From: Allobosea sp.
Lineage (GTDB): Bacteria; Pseudomonadota; Alphaproteobacteria; Rhizobiales; Beijerinckiaceae
Length of the DNA: 64,000 nucleotides
Direction of reading: 5' to 3'
Assembly (NCBI RefSeq): GCF_017308015.1
Contig: NZ_JAFKFW010000003.1
Coordinates: forward strand, 207,006 to 271,005
Shown here: positions 38,529 to 48,007 of the stretch, one piece after another
Position numbering within the stretch: position 1 is the first letter of the stretch
How the letters are laid out: every line of letters starts with the position of its first letter
Notes under the pieces: generated by a model
Told to the model about the DNA's origin: nothing
Databases searched by the model: none
The model's input: only the letters and a program-made list of their open reading frames with translations
Position numbers and translations under genes: made by a program

Positions 38529-39429
38529 TCTCCCACTGGAGCTCGAAGCCGGAACTCTCCTTGACCCGGCGGCGAACCTCCTCGCCGAGCCCCTCGATAT
38601 CGGCGGCCGTCGCGCCGCCGGTGTTGATCAGGAAGTTGCAGTGCATCTCCGAGACCTGCGCCCCGCCGACGCGCAGGCCACGGCAGCCGGCGGCGTCGAT
38701 CAGCTTCCAGGCCTTGCCGCCTTCGGGATTCTTGAAGGTCGAGCCGCCGGTGCGCTCCTTGATCGGTTGCGCCGCCTCGCGGGCGGAGGTCACGCGGTCC
38801 ATCTCGGCGAGGATTTCCGCCTGATCGCCCGGCCGGCCCTGGAACAGGGCGGAGGTGAAGATGATGCCGCGGGTCGATTCCGCGCTGTTGCGATAGGTGA
38901 AGCCCATTTCGGCATGGGAGAGCGTCACGATCTCGCCCTTGCGGGTGACGCCGCGCGCCGAGACCAGCACGTCGGTCGTCTCGCCGCCATGGGCGCCGGC
39001 ATTCATGCGTAGCGCCCCGCCGATCGAGCCGGGGATGCCGCGATAGAAGGCCAGCCCGTCGAGCGAGGCATCGGCCGCGGCGCGAGCGACCTTGACGTCC
39101 GGCACGGCCGTGCCGGCACGCAGCCGGTCGCCGCTCTCCAGCGCGATCTCGCCGAAAGCCTTGCCGCCGAGTCTGACCACGACGCCGGGAATGCCGCCAT
39201 CGCGCACGATCAGATTGGAGCCGAGGCCGATCACCGTGACCGGAACGTCCTCCGGCAGCTTCGACAGCAGATAGGCGAGGTCGTCGTCATCAGCCGGCGT
39301 GAACAGGATCTGCGCCGGGCCGCCGACACGGAACCAGGTCAGGCCCGAAAGCTCCTGATTGGCAAGAAGCCGGCCCCGCAGGTCGGGAGCCGAGGCGCGG
39401 ATATCGGAAGAGAGGTCTGCGAAGGGCAT
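38503..39429 (-). CDS. murB: UDP-N-acetylmuramate dehydrogenase MurB
   Basis: 308 residues, type I FAD enzyme that reduces enolpyruvyl-UDP-GlcNAc. FAD-binding [16 protein letters not shown] region (seen as [12 protein letters not shown]), [22 protein letters not shown] (split as [10 protein letters not shown] and [12 protein letters not shown]), GSTFKNP, and ISEMH-type VSEMHCNF. Follows murC after 93 bp that contain a 12-bp hairpin. Its 3' end overlaps the convergent transporter gene. Confidence 0.95.
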   Translation of the reverse strand: MPFADLSSDIRASAPDLRGRLLANQELSGLTWFRVGGPAQILFTPADDDDLAYLLSKLPEDVPVTVIGLGSNLIVRDGGIPGVVVRLGGKAFGEIALESGDRLRAGTAVPDVKVARAAADASLDGLAFYRGIPGSIGGALRMNAGAHGGETTDVLVSARGVTRKGEIVTLSHAEMGFTYRNSAESTRGIIFTSALFQGRPGDQAEILAEMDRVTSAREAAQPIKERTGGSTFKNPEGGKAWKLIDAAGCRGLRVGGAQVSEMHCNFLINTGGATAADIEGLGEEVRRRVKESSGFELQWEIKRLGVAA

Positions 39430-39469
39430 GGCGTCGCTTTAGAGCATGATGGTCCGGGACGAAACTGCC

Positions 39470-39500
39470 CGTCATGCTCGGCTCAGGCCCGAGCATGACG
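39470..39500. repeat. Palindromic hairpin between murC and murB
   Basis: CGTCATGCTCGG (39470-39481) pairs perfectly with CCGAGCATGACG (39489-39500), 7-nt loop. REP-like; the core is shared with 23461-23481. It lies within the mur operon and could tune murB expression. Confidence 0.7.
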
Positions 39501-39522
39501 GCGCAATTGCGGCGTGTCCGGC

Positions 39523-40929
39523 TTACCCCTTCAGCGCCGCCAGTTCCCCCGGCAGCGCGTAGGCCCATTGCGTGATGTTGCCGGCGCCCAAACAGACGAC
39601 ATAGTCGCCAGGCCCCGCCAGCTCCGCCACCATGCCGGCGAGCTTGTCGGAAGCTTCCAGCGGCAGTGCATGGCGGTGGCCCCGCGCCCTGATGCCGGCG
39701 ACCAGCGAATCGCGGTCGGCGCCGGCGATCGGCGCCTCGCCGGCCGCATAGGTATCGGCCACGATCACCGTGTCGGCATCGTTGAAGCAGGCGGCGAAAT
39801 CGTCGAACAGGCTCGACAGGCGCGTGTAGCGATGCGGCTGGACGATCGCGATCACCTTGTTCTTGGTCGAGGCGCGGGCGGCCTTGAGCACCGCGGCGAT
39901 CTCGACCGGATGGTGGCCGTAATCGTCGAAGATCAGCGCGCCATTCCACTCGCCGGTCTTGGTGAAGCGGCGTTTCACGCCGCCGAAACCGGCCAGCGCC
40001 TCGCGGATGCGCGGCACGGGGATGCCGAGATCATAGGCGACCGCGATCGCAGCCGTGGCGTTCAGCGCGTTGTGATGGCCGGGCATCGGCATCACGAGGT
40101 CGCGGATCACCTCGTCGCGGCCGGTCTTGCGGTCGCGGATCAGCAGCGTGAACCTGGCCTGCCCGCCCGAGAGGTCGATGTCGATCAGGCGGAAATCGGC
40201 CTGCGGGTTCTCGCCATAGGTGACGACGCGGCGGTCGGTGATCTGGCCGACGAGCCCCTGCACGGTCGGATGGTCGATGCACATCACAGCGAAGCCGTAG
40301 AACGGCAGGTTCTCGACGAAGGAGCGGAACGCCGCCTTGATCGCGTCGAAGGTGCCGAAATGGTCGAGATGCTCGGGATCGATATTGGTGACGATCGCGA
40401 CATCGGCCGGGAGCTTCAGGAAGGTGCCGTCCGACTCGTCGGCCTCGACCACCATCCAGTCGCTCTCGCCCATGCGGGCATTGGTGCCGTAGGCGTTGAT
40501 GATGCCGCCGTTGATCACGGTCGGGTCGAGCCCGCCCTTCTCCAGCAGCGTCGCGACCAGCGAGGTCGTGGTCGTCTTGCCATGGGTGCCGGCGATGGCG
40601 ACACAGCTCTTCAGGCGCATCAGCTCGGCCAGCATCTCGGCGCGGCGCACCACCGGCAGGCGCTTCTCGCGCGCGGCGAGCAACTCCGGATTGTCGCGCT
40701 TGATCGCGGTCGAGACCACGACGACCTCGGCCTCGCCGAGATTCTCCGCCTTGTGGCCGACGAAGGTGGTGATGCCCTTGTCGGCGAGGCGCTTGACGTT
40801 GGCGCCGTCGGAGGCGTCCGAGCCCTGCACCTTGTAGCCGAGATTGTGCAGCACCTCGGCGATCCCGGACATGCCGATGCCGCCGATGCCGACGAAATGG
40901 ATGGAGCCGAGCTTCGGCGGCAGCTTCAT
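39523..40929 (-). CDS. murC: UDP-N-acetylmuramate--L-alanine ligase MurC
   Basis: 468 residues. Adds the first L-Ala to UDP-MurNAc. N-terminal [21 protein letters not shown] loop [12 protein letters not shown], central EADESDGTF and NIDPEHLD, C-terminal domain with [11 protein letters not shown]. Follows murG by 15 bp. Confidence 0.97.
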   Translation of the reverse strand: MKLPPKLGSIHFVGIGGIGMSGIAEVLHNLGYKVQGSDASDGANVKRLADKGITTFVGHKAENLGEAEVVVVSTAIKRDNPELLAAREKRLPVVRRAEMLAELMRLKSCVAIAGTHGKTTTTSLVATLLEKGGLDPTVINGGIINAYGTNARMGESDWMVVEADESDGTFLKLPADVAIVTNIDPEHLDHFGTFDAIKAAFRSFVENLPFYGFAVMCIDHPTVQGLVGQITDRRVVTYGENPQADFRLIDIDLSGGQARFTLLIRDRKTGRDEVIRDLVMPMPGHHNALNATAAIAVAYDLGIPVPRIREALAGFGGVKRRFTKTGEWNGALIFDDYGHHPVEIAAVLKAARASTKNKVIAIVQPHRYTRLSSLFDDFAACFNDADTVIVADTYAAGEAPIAGADRDSLVAGIRARGHRHALPLEASDKLAGMVAELAGPGDYVVCLGAGNITQWAYALPGELAALKG

Positions 40930-40944
40930 GGTCCTGGAATCCTG

Positions 40945-42048
40945 TCAGTTCGAAGATTGAGCCGTCGCGATCACGAGATCGGCCAGGCGGTCGGCGGCGT
41001 CGGGGATGCCGGCGCTCTTCGCGTTTGCCGCCATCGTCGTCAAGTGAGCGGGCTGCGCGATCAGCTTGGACAATTCGGCGGCAAGATGGCGCGGCGTGAA
41101 GTCCGGCTGGAGGATGCGGGTCGCCCCGCCTGCGCTTTCGAGGAAGGCGGCGTTGGCCGCCTGATCCTGGTCGAGCGAGCCCGGCAGCGGCACCAGGAGG
41201 GCCGGCCGGCCGATCACGGTAAGCTCCGCCACGGTCGAGGCGCCGGAGCGCGCGATGACGAGATGCGCCGCAGCCATCTGCGCCGGCAGATCCTTGAAGA
41301 ACGGCGCGATCGTCGCCTTGACCCCGAGCTTCTCGTAGATGCCGCGCACCCGCTCGTCATCCTCGGGCCGCGCCTGCTGCACGATGGTGAGACGCGCCCT
41401 CTCGGCATCCGTCAGCAGCTGGATCGCCGGAGGCACGATATCGGCCATGATGCGCGCACCCTGGCTGCCGCCGAAGACGAGCAGTCGGATCTTGCCCTCG
41501 CCCGGCCAGCCATAATCATGGCCGGCGGCCTCGATCACGGCCGGGCGCACGGGGTTGCCGACATGGCGGCACTTGGCCTGCTGTGCCTCGCTGAGGCCGC
41601 CGACCTTGGCGAAGCCGGTCGCGATCACATCGGCGCGGCCGGCCAGGAAGCGGTTGGCACGGCCGATCACGGCGTTCTGTTCGTGGATGAGCGTGCGCAC
41701 CCCCGCAAACGAGGCGCCGAGCACCGGCGGCACGGTCGGATAGCCGCCGAAGCCGACGACGACGGCGGGTTTCACCTGCCCGATGATCCGCCGGGCCGCG
41801 AAAGTGCCCTTGGCAATGGCGAAGAGCGCCTTGGCCTTCTGCAACGGCGAGCGGCCGGACGGCGTCGCCGCCGGCACGGCATGCACGGCCTCAGCCGGGA
41901 AATTGCCGGCGAATTCGGCGGCGCGCGTGTCGGTCATCAGCACGACGCGCATGCCCTTGGCATGCAGCGCGTGGCTCAGCGCCTCTGCCGGGAAGAGATG
42001 GCCGCCGGTGCCCCCGGCAGCCAGCATGACGAGCTTGCCCGTAGCCAT
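40945..42048 (-). CDS. murG: UDP-GlcNAc:lipid I N-acetylglucosaminyltransferase MurG
   Basis: 367 residues, GT-B fold. Makes lipid II at the inner leaflet. Motifs: AAGGTGGHLFPAEAL, VVGFGGYPTVPP, FGGSQGA, and VIARSGASTVAEL. Four bases separate it from ftsW. Confidence 0.96.
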   Translation of the reverse strand: MATGKLVMLAAGGTGGHLFPAEALSHALHAKGMRVVLMTDTRAAEFAGNFPAEAVHAVPAATPSGRSPLQKAKALFAIAKGTFAARRIIGQVKPAVVVGFGGYPTVPPVLGASFAGVRTLIHEQNAVIGRANRFLAGRADVIATGFAKVGGLSEAQQAKCRHVGNPVRPAVIEAAGHDYGWPGEGKIRLLVFGGSQGARIMADIVPPAIQLLTDAERARLTIVQQARPEDDERVRGIYEKLGVKATIAPFFKDLPAQMAAAHLVIARSGASTVAELTVIGRPALLVPLPGSLDQDQAANAAFLESAGGATRILQPDFTPRHLAAELSKLIAQPAHLTTMAANAKSAGIPDAADRLADLVIATAQSSN

Positions 42049-42052
42049 GGCA

Positions 42053-43186
42053 TCAGCGTCCGAAATCGACGGCGCGCGGCCGCCGCCGGGTCAATGCCAG
42101 CAGGAATCCCGTGCCGACCGCGAGCGAGAGCAGCGACGAGCCGCCATAGGAGATGAAGGGCAGCGTCATGCCCTTGGCCGGCATCATGTGCAGGTTGACC
42201 ATCATGTTGATCGCGGCCTGGATGCCGAAGAGCAGGGCCAGCCCGGTGACGGCGAGGCGGATGAACGGGTCCTCCGCCTTCTGCGCGACGAACAGCGCCC
42301 GGATGACGATGATCGCGAAGAGCGCGACCAGCAGCATGCAGACCACGATGCCGAACTCCTCGGCCGTGACCGCGAAGATGAAATCGGTATGGGCGTCCGG
42401 CAGGATGCGCTTCACGGTGCCCTCGCCCGGGCCTTTGCCGAGCCACCCCCCCTGCGCGAAGCTCTCCAGCGCCGTATCGACCTGGAAGGAATCACCCGAG
42501 CCCTTGTCCATGAAGCGCTCGATGCGGGCGCGGACATGCGGCACCAGTTCATAGGCGACGACGATGCCGACGGCGCCGATGCCGCCGAGCCCGATCACCC
42601 AGAACCAGTGCAGGCCAGCGACGAAGAACAGCCCGCACCAGACGAGGCTGACCAGCATGGTCTGGCCGAAATCGGGCTGCAGGACGAGCGGCACGATGGT
42701 GACCGGCAGCAGCAGCAGTGCCAGGATCGTGCCCGGCAGGTCCGGCCGGCGCGTGCCCTCGGCGAAGGCCCAGGCCGCCATGACGACGAAGGCGGGCTTC
42801 AGGAACTCGGAAGGCTGCACCGAACCCAGCGGGCCGAGCGTCAGCCAGCGCTTGGCGCCCTTCACCTCGACGCCGAAATAGAGCGTCGCCACCACCATGG
42901 CGAGCGAACCGAGATAGATCAGCAGCGCGGCACGGCGGACCTGGCGCGGCGTCATCAGCGACACCCCGAGGAAGATCACCAGCGCACCGACGAGATAGGC
43001 CGCCTGCCGGTTGACGAAATGGAAGGTCGAGAGGCCGAGCCGCTCGGCCACCGGCGGCCCGCCCGCCATCAGCAGCACCACGCCCGACACCATCAGGGCG
43101 ACGAGCGCGGTCAGGATGAGGCGGTCGATCGACCACCACCAGCGGCCGCTGAGAGAAGGTTCCGCGCGCGAGACCATGACGGGCAT
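42053..43186 (-). CDS. ftsW: Lipid II polymerase / division protein FtsW
   Basis: 377 residues with about ten membrane helices, SEDS family. Segments seen: LQPSEFLKPA-like VQPSEFLKPAFV, LQPDFGQTMLV, and the C-terminal PFISYGGSSLLSLAV. It polymerises septal glycan with FtsI. Start could be ATG 43186 or 43177. First gene after the VOC interruption; a TTAACCAT half-site lies 62-69 nt upstream. Confidence 0.94.
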   Translation of the reverse strand: MPVMVSRAEPSLSGRWWWSIDRLILTALVALMVSGVVLLMAGGPPVAERLGLSTFHFVNRQAAYLVGALVIFLGVSLMTPRQVRRAALLIYLGSLAMVVATLYFGVEVKGAKRWLTLGPLGSVQPSEFLKPAFVVMAAWAFAEGTRRPDLPGTILALLLLPVTIVPLVLQPDFGQTMLVSLVWCGLFFVAGLHWFWVIGLGGIGAVGIVVAYELVPHVRARIERFMDKGSGDSFQVDTALESFAQGGWLGKGPGEGTVKRILPDAHTDFIFAVTAEEFGIVVCMLLVALFAIIVIRALFVAQKAEDPFIRLAVTGLALLFGIQAAINMMVNLHMMPAKGMTLPFISYGGSSLLSLAVGTGFLLALTRRRPRAVDFGR

Positions 43187-43247
43187 CCCATCGACAAATT
43201 CCGCGCAGCCGAGGCCGCGCTTGCATGACGAATCACTCTGTCAATGA

Positions 43248-43255
43248 ATGGTTAA
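43248..43255 (-). promoter_or_regulatory. Candidate CtrA half-site upstream of ftsW
   Basis: The minus strand reads TTAACCAT, the known CtrA half-site form, 62-69 nt before ftsW. A single half-site could be chance; the location at a transcription restart point makes it worth noting. Confidence 0.35.
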
Positions 43256-43464
43256 CCGATTGATTCCGATGCGCTGGATCGGTCGTGCCAGCGCGTCGCG
43301 ATCCACAGCGGCGCATGGCTTTCGCGGCCGCTGCGAGCCGCCTCGATCAGCCCCTCGCCTGAAATCGGATTCGCGCTGCCGAGCGAATGCAGAGACCGCT
43401 CCTGACACGCATTGTCGTCCCCATGGGAGGAGTTGCACCCGTCCCGAAAGCGAAAGGACTGATC

Positions 43465-43944
43465 ATGGCCATCGCCAAGAACACGATCTGCCTGTGGTAC
43501 GACAAGGATGCCGAGGCTGCCGCCCGCTTCTATGCGCAGACCTTCCCGGACAGCGCGGTGAAGGAGGTTTTCCGCGCCCCGACCGATTTCCCCTCGGGCA
43601 AGGCCGGCGACGTGCTGACCGTCACCTTCACGGTGCTCGGCATCCCCTGCCTTGGTCTCAATGGCGGACCGATGTTCAAGCACAGCGAGGCCTTCTCCTT
43701 CCAGATCGCCACCGAGGATCAGGCGGAGACGGACCGCTACTGGAACGCCATCGTCGGCAATGGCGGCCAGGAGAGCGAGTGCGGCTGGTGCAAGGACAGA
43801 TGGGGCCTGTCCTGGCAGATCACGCCACGCGTACTGAGCGAGGCGCTCGCCGCCGGCGGCGAGGAGGCAAAGCGCGCCTTCGCCGCGATGATGACGATGC
43901 AGAAGATCGACGTCGCGAAGATCGAAGCCGCCCGGCGCGGCTGA
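43465..43944 (+). CDS. VOC family (PhnB/3-demethylubiquinone methyltransferase-like) protein
   Basis: 159 residues, glyoxalase fold: ITCLWYDKDAEAA-like ICLWYDKDAEAAARFYAQTF (split as ICLWYDKDAEAA and ARFYAQTF), GLNGGPMFKHSEAFSF, and CGWCKDRWGLSWQITP, the hallmark of the PhnB subgroup. Function unknown. On the opposite strand within the dcw cluster, between murD (2 bp from its stop) and ftsW. AAAGGA precedes the ATG. Confidence 0.9.
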   Translation: MAIAKNTICLWYDKDAEAAARFYAQTFPDSAVKEVFRAPTDFPSGKAGDVLTVTFTVLGIPCLGLNGGPMFKHSEAFSFQIATEDQAETDRYWNAIVGNGGQESECGWCKDRWGLSWQITPRVLSEALAAGGEEAKRAFAAMMTMQKIDVAKIEAARRG

Positions 43945-43946
43945 AT

Positions 43947-45380
43947 CTACCGTTTGCCTCCGAAGGGCTCAAACCCCGGCAGTCCTGCGACCAGCTTGCG
44001 GAATGCGTCGCCGCGCACCTCGAAATTCGGGAACTGGTCGAAGGAGGCGCAGGCCGGCGAGAGCAGCACGGCGATCTCGCCCTCGCCCGTCGCCGCAAGG
44101 GCATCGCGTGTCGCATCGGCAACCGCCTTGTCGAGCGTGACGCTGCGCTCGTAGACGACGCGCCCGTCATCATCGAAGGTCGCGGCGAAGAGGTCGCTCG
44201 CGGCCCCGATCAGATAGGCTCGGGCAATATTCGGGAAGTAGCGCCGCAAGCTCTCGATGCCGCCATCCTTGGCCTTGCCGCCGAGGATCCAGAAGATGCC
44301 GTGGAAGGAGGTCAGCGCCTTCTCGGTCGAATCCGCATTGGTCGCTTTTGAATCATTGATGAAGACGACGCGGCCGATCCGGCCGAGTTCCTCCATGCGA
44401 TGCGCCAGGCCCGGATAGGTCCTGAAGCCCGCCGCGATCTCTTCAGCCATGAGGCCCAGCGCCGAGCAGGCGGCAAAGGCAGCCGCCGCGTTCTGCGCAT
44501 TATGCGAGCCACGTAGCGAACCGATACCGGCGAGATTGGCGACGACGCGCGGCTTGCCGTCCTTGACCTCGACGATGCGGGTGTCGAGCCGGCCCTGATT
44601 GGCCGTGACCCCGGCGAAAACCCCTTCGTCGAGCGGCTGCTCGCCGCTGATCCTCACCAGAGGGCGGCCTCCGGCGGCCCGGCGGCGCGCCATCTGCTTC
44701 GAGGCGTCGTCATCGACCCCGACCACTGCGATATCGGCGGCCGCGACCAGCCGCTCCTTGATCGCCGCGTAGTTCTCCAGCGAACCGTGCCGGTCGAGAT
44801 GATCCGGCGTCAGGTTCATCTGGATGCCGACGGTCGGGTTGAGCGAAGGCGCAAGGTCGATCTGGTAGCTCGAGCACTCGATGACGTGGATACGGTTCGC
44901 GGCAGGCGGCTCCAGCGCCAGCACGGCGGTGCCGATATTGCCACCCATCTGCACGTCGCGTCCGGCTTCCTTCAGCACATGCGCGATCAGCGCCGTCGTC
45001 GTCGACTTGCCGTTGGTGCCGGTGATGCAGACGACGGGAGAGCCCGGCGCGGTCTTCGCCCGCTCGAGGAAGAACAGTTCGACATCGCCGATGATCGCGA
45101 CGCCGGCGGCCTTGGCCTTGCCGACCGTCCAGTGCGGCTCGGGATGGGTCAGCGGCACGCCGGGCGAGAGCACGAAACCCGCGAAACCCGACCAGTCGGC
45201 ATTCGCGAGATCGACGACGGCGATGCCCTCGGCCGCCGCCTTCTCCCGGCTCTTCTCGTTGTCGTCCCAGGCCGCGACCGCGGCACCGCCCGCCTTGAGC
45301 GCGCGCGCCGTGGCGAGCCCGGAGCCGCCGAGGCCGAACAGGGCGACCTTGCGCCCGGCGAAGACCGTAACCGGGGTCAT
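43947..45380 (-). CDS. murD: UDP-N-acetylmuramoylalanine--D-glutamate ligase MurD
   Basis: 477 residues. Adds D-Glu. [17 protein letters not shown] at the N-terminus, ATP loop [27 protein letters not shown], and [16 protein letters not shown] is one base past the mraY stop codon. Last gene of the first dcw block. Confidence 0.96.
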   Translation of the reverse strand: MTPVTVFAGRKVALFGLGGSGLATARALKAGGAAVAAWDDNEKSREKAAAEGIAVVDLANADWSGFAGFVLSPGVPLTHPEPHWTVGKAKAAGVAIIGDVELFFLERAKTAPGSPVVCITGTNGKSTTTALIAHVLKEAGRDVQMGGNIGTAVLALEPPAANRIHVIECSSYQIDLAPSLNPTVGIQMNLTPDHLDRHGSLENYAAIKERLVAAADIAVVGVDDDASKQMARRRAAGGRPLVRISGEQPLDEGVFAGVTANQGRLDTRIVEVKDGKPRVVANLAGIGSLRGSHNAQNAAAAFAACSALGLMAEEIAAGFRTYPGLAHRMEELGRIGRVVFINDSKATNADSTEKALTSFHGIFWILGGKAKDGGIESLRRYFPNIARAYLIGAASDLFAATFDDDGRVVYERSVTLDKAVADATRDALAATGEGEIAVLLSPACASFDQFPNFEVRGDAFRKLVAGLPGFEPFGGKR

Positions 45381-45381
45381 C

Positions 45382-46464
45382 TCAGCGCAGCTTCAGCGTG
45401 GCGAGGCCGACCAGTGCCAGCACCACGGAGATGATCCAGAACCGGATCACGACCTGCGGCTCGGTCCAGCCCAGCTTCTCGAAGTGGTGGTGGATCGGCG
45501 CCATCAGGAAGACGCGCTTGCCGGTGCGCTTGAACACGAAGACCTGGATGATCACCGAGAGCGCCTCGACGACGAAGAGGCCACCGACGATGGCGAGCAC
45601 GATCTCGTGCTTGGTCGCGACCGCGATCGTGCCGAGCAGGCCGCCGAGGCCCAGCGAGCCGGTATCGCCCATGAAGATCTGGGCCGGCGGCGCGTTGAAC
45701 CAGAGGAAGCCGAGGCCGGCGCCGATCACCGCGCCGCAGATCACCGCGAGCTCGCCCGCGCCGGGGATGTGGTGGATCTGCAGGTAGTTCGCGAAGATCG
45801 CGTTGCCGACGAGATAGGAGATGAAGCCGAAGGTGCCGGCCGCGATCATCACCGGCACGATCGCGAGCCCGTCGAGCCCGTCGGTCAGGTTCACCGAATT
45901 GCCGGCGCCGACCACGACGAAGGAGGCGACCAGCGGGAACAGGATGCCGAGCGGGATGATCGCTTCCTTGAGGAAGGGCATCGCGAAGCCCGAGCCGATC
46001 GCCGGGGGCTGCGTCTGCATGACGAAATAGCAGGCGATCAGCGCGACCACGACCTCGATGGCGATGCGGGCCTTGCCCGAGAAGCCCTTGTGCGACTGCT
46101 TAGTCACCTTGAGATAGTCGTCATAGAAGCCGATCGCGCCATACGCCGCGGTCACGCCGAGCACGATCCAGACGTAAGGATTGCGCAGGTTGCCCCAGAG
46201 CAGCACCGCGACGAAGAGCCCGGTCAGGATCATCAGCCCGCCCATGGTCGGCGTTCCGCGCTTGGCGAGATGCGATTCCGGTCCGTCCGTGCGGATCGGC
46301 TGGCCCTTGCCCTGCTTGATCCGGAGCCAGGAAATCGCGGAAGGGCCGAAGAAGAAGACGAAGAGCAACGCGGTCGCGGTCGCTCCGCCTGCGCGGAAGG
46401 TGATGTAGCGGAAGACGTTCAGCACCGGGAAGGTGCTGGCGAAGTCGGCGAGCCAGACGAGCAT
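45382..46464 (-). CDS. mraY: Phospho-N-acetylmuramoyl-pentapeptide transferase MraY
   Basis: 360 residues with ten helices. Forms lipid I on undecaprenyl phosphate. Signature segments: [45 protein letters not shown] and the C-terminal [11 protein letters not shown]. 18 bp after murF. Confidence 0.97.
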   Translation of the reverse strand: MLVWLADFASTFPVLNVFRYITFRAGGATATALLFVFFFGPSAISWLRIKQGKGQPIRTDGPESHLAKRGTPTMGGLMILTGLFVAVLLWGNLRNPYVWIVLGVTAAYGAIGFYDDYLKVTKQSHKGFSGKARIAIEVVVALIACYFVMQTQPPAIGSGFAMPFLKEAIIPLGILFPLVASFVVVGAGNSVNLTDGLDGLAIVPVMIAAGTFGFISYLVGNAIFANYLQIHHIPGAGELAVICGAVIGAGLGFLWFNAPPAQIFMGDTGSLGLGGLLGTIAVATKHEIVLAIVGGLFVVEALSVIIQVFVFKRTGKRVFLMAPIHHHFEKLGWTEPQVVIRFWIISVVLALVGLATLKLR

Positions 46465-46482
46465 GCTGCGGGGTTCTCTTGT

Positions 46483-47910
46483 CTATCGGTCTTCGGCAGG
46501 CACGGCAGGAAAACGGGCGAGGATCGCCTTGACGATCGGACCCATGCGCGTGCCCAGCGATCCCTTGACCGTGACGGTGTCGCCGCCGCGGATCGCATCG
46601 AGCACGAGTGGCTCCAGCTCGCTCGCGGAGGCGGCATAAGCCCCTCGCATGGCGGAAGGCAAGCTCTCATGCAGTCCTTTCATCAAAGGACCACATGTGA
46701 AGACCTTGTCGATTCCGTTGGAAACCAGCGGCTCGGCCAGTCCGCGATGCAGTTCCGGCCCGGTCGTTCCGAGTTCCAGCATATCGCCGAGCACGGCGAT
46801 GCGCCGGCCGCGACCCTCGACCGGGAGGCGGCCGAGATTCTCGATCGCGGCACGCATCGAGGCGGGGTTGCCGTTATAGCTTTCGTCGAGCAGCGTGATC
46901 CTGCCGCCCGGCGCCTGTAGCACCTGCCGGGCGCCACGCCCGGCCGGCGGCGTGAGATCGCCCAGCGCCAGAGCCGCCAGCGCGAGATCGGCGCCGAGCG
47001 CATGGACGGCGGCGAGCACGGCGAGCGAGTTCAGCACGATATGCTTGCCCGGGCTGCCCAGCCGATAGGTGACCGGCTCCCCGCAGACGCGGGCCTCGAC
47101 CACCGACATGTCGGGTTTCAGCGCACAGGAGATCAGCTTCACATCGGCATCGGGGCTTTCGCCGAAGGTGATGATCCGCCCGGCCGGACCGGATTTGGCG
47201 ATATCGCGCAGCAGTTCGGATTGCGGGATGTCCGCGTTGACGATCGCCGTGCCGCCTTTTTCGAGTTCCCAGTAAACGCCGGCCTTTTCCTCGGCGATCC
47301 CTTCGAGCGAGGCGAAGGCGGCGAGATGTACGGGCTGGATCGTGGTGACGATGGCGACCTGCGGACGCACCATCCGCGCCAGCGGCACGATCTCGCCGGG
47401 GCTGTTCATGCCGATCTCGTAGACGCCGTAAGCAATGTCGCTGGGTGTCCGGCACAACGTGAGGGGCACGCCCCAGTGGTTGTTGTAGGAAGCGACCGGC
47501 GCATGGGTCTTGCCCTGGCGGGAGAGCACGAGGCGCAAAGCCTCCTTGGTGCCGGTCTTGCCGACCGAGCCGGTCACGGCGACGATTCCGGCCTTCAGCT
47601 CGGCGCGACGTGCGGTGCCGGCATGCTCCATCGCCTTCAGCACGTCCGGCACGATGGCGAGCGCGCCTGCGCCCTCGAACTCAGCCGCATGCGCCTCGTC
47701 GACCACGGCGAGCGCTGCGCCCTTGTCGAGCGCGCCCTTGACGAAATCATGCCCATTGCGCGCCTCGCCGGTGATGGCGAAGAAGACATCGCCCGGCTCC
47801 AGCGTGCGGGTGTCGATCGAGGCGCCGGTCACGACCGGCGGCACGGCGCCTTCGGCCCGCGCGCGCAGCGCTGCGATCAGCTTGTCTCCGGTCCAGAGCG
47901 GGGCGCCCAT
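46483..47910 (-). CDS. murF: UDP-MurNAc-tripeptide--D-Ala-D-Ala ligase MurF
   Basis: 475 residues. Adds D-Ala-D-Ala from DdlB. N-terminal TRTLEPGDVFFAITG, ATP loop VTGSVGKTGTKEAL, IGMNSPGEIVPLARM, and DESYNGNPASMRAA. GGAGAT precedes the ATG. A 79-bp gap to murE holds a 13-bp hairpin. Confidence 0.95.
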   Translation of the reverse strand: MGAPLWTGDKLIAALRARAEGAVPPVVTGASIDTRTLEPGDVFFAITGEARNGHDFVKGALDKGAALAVVDEAHAAEFEGAGALAIVPDVLKAMEHAGTARRAELKAGIVAVTGSVGKTGTKEALRLVLSRQGKTHAPVASYNNHWGVPLTLCRTPSDIAYGVYEIGMNSPGEIVPLARMVRPQVAIVTTIQPVHLAAFASLEGIAEEKAGVYWELEKGGTAIVNADIPQSELLRDIAKSGPAGRIITFGESPDADVKLISCALKPDMSVVEARVCGEPVTYRLGSPGKHIVLNSLAVLAAVHALGADLALAALALGDLTPPAGRGARQVLQAPGGRITLLDESYNGNPASMRAAIENLGRLPVEGRGRRIAVLGDMLELGTTGPELHRGLAEPLVSNGIDKVFTCGPLMKGLHESLPSAMRGAYAASASELEPLVLDAIRGGDTVTVKGSLGTRMGPIVKAILARFPAVPAEDR

Positions 47911-47976
47911 TTACGTGATCTCCGATAGCGCGCTTTCCGCCCGGCAGGGCGAGCAGAACTCGTGCAGAACCCAAAT

Positions 47977-48007
47977 CTGAAGCATGGGACTAGTTCCCAT
48001 GCTTCAG
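47977..48007. other. Perfect hairpin at the murE-murF junction
   Basis: CTGAAGCATGGGA (47977-47989) pairs with TCCCATGCTTCAG (47995-48007), a 13-bp stem with a 5-nt loop. The murE stop codon lies within the loop and stem edge. No T-tract follows on the minus strand, so this is probably not a full terminator; it could be an RNA stability or attenuation element. Confidence 0.7.

Noticed and set aside
39514-42156. An 880-codon plus-strand frame over murC and murG
   Set aside because: Shadow of conserved genes on the other strand; composition and lack of domains argue against coding.
47977-48007. The murE-murF hairpin as a terminator
   Set aside because: No T-tract follows on the transcribed strand and termination there would cut off murF and the genes after it.
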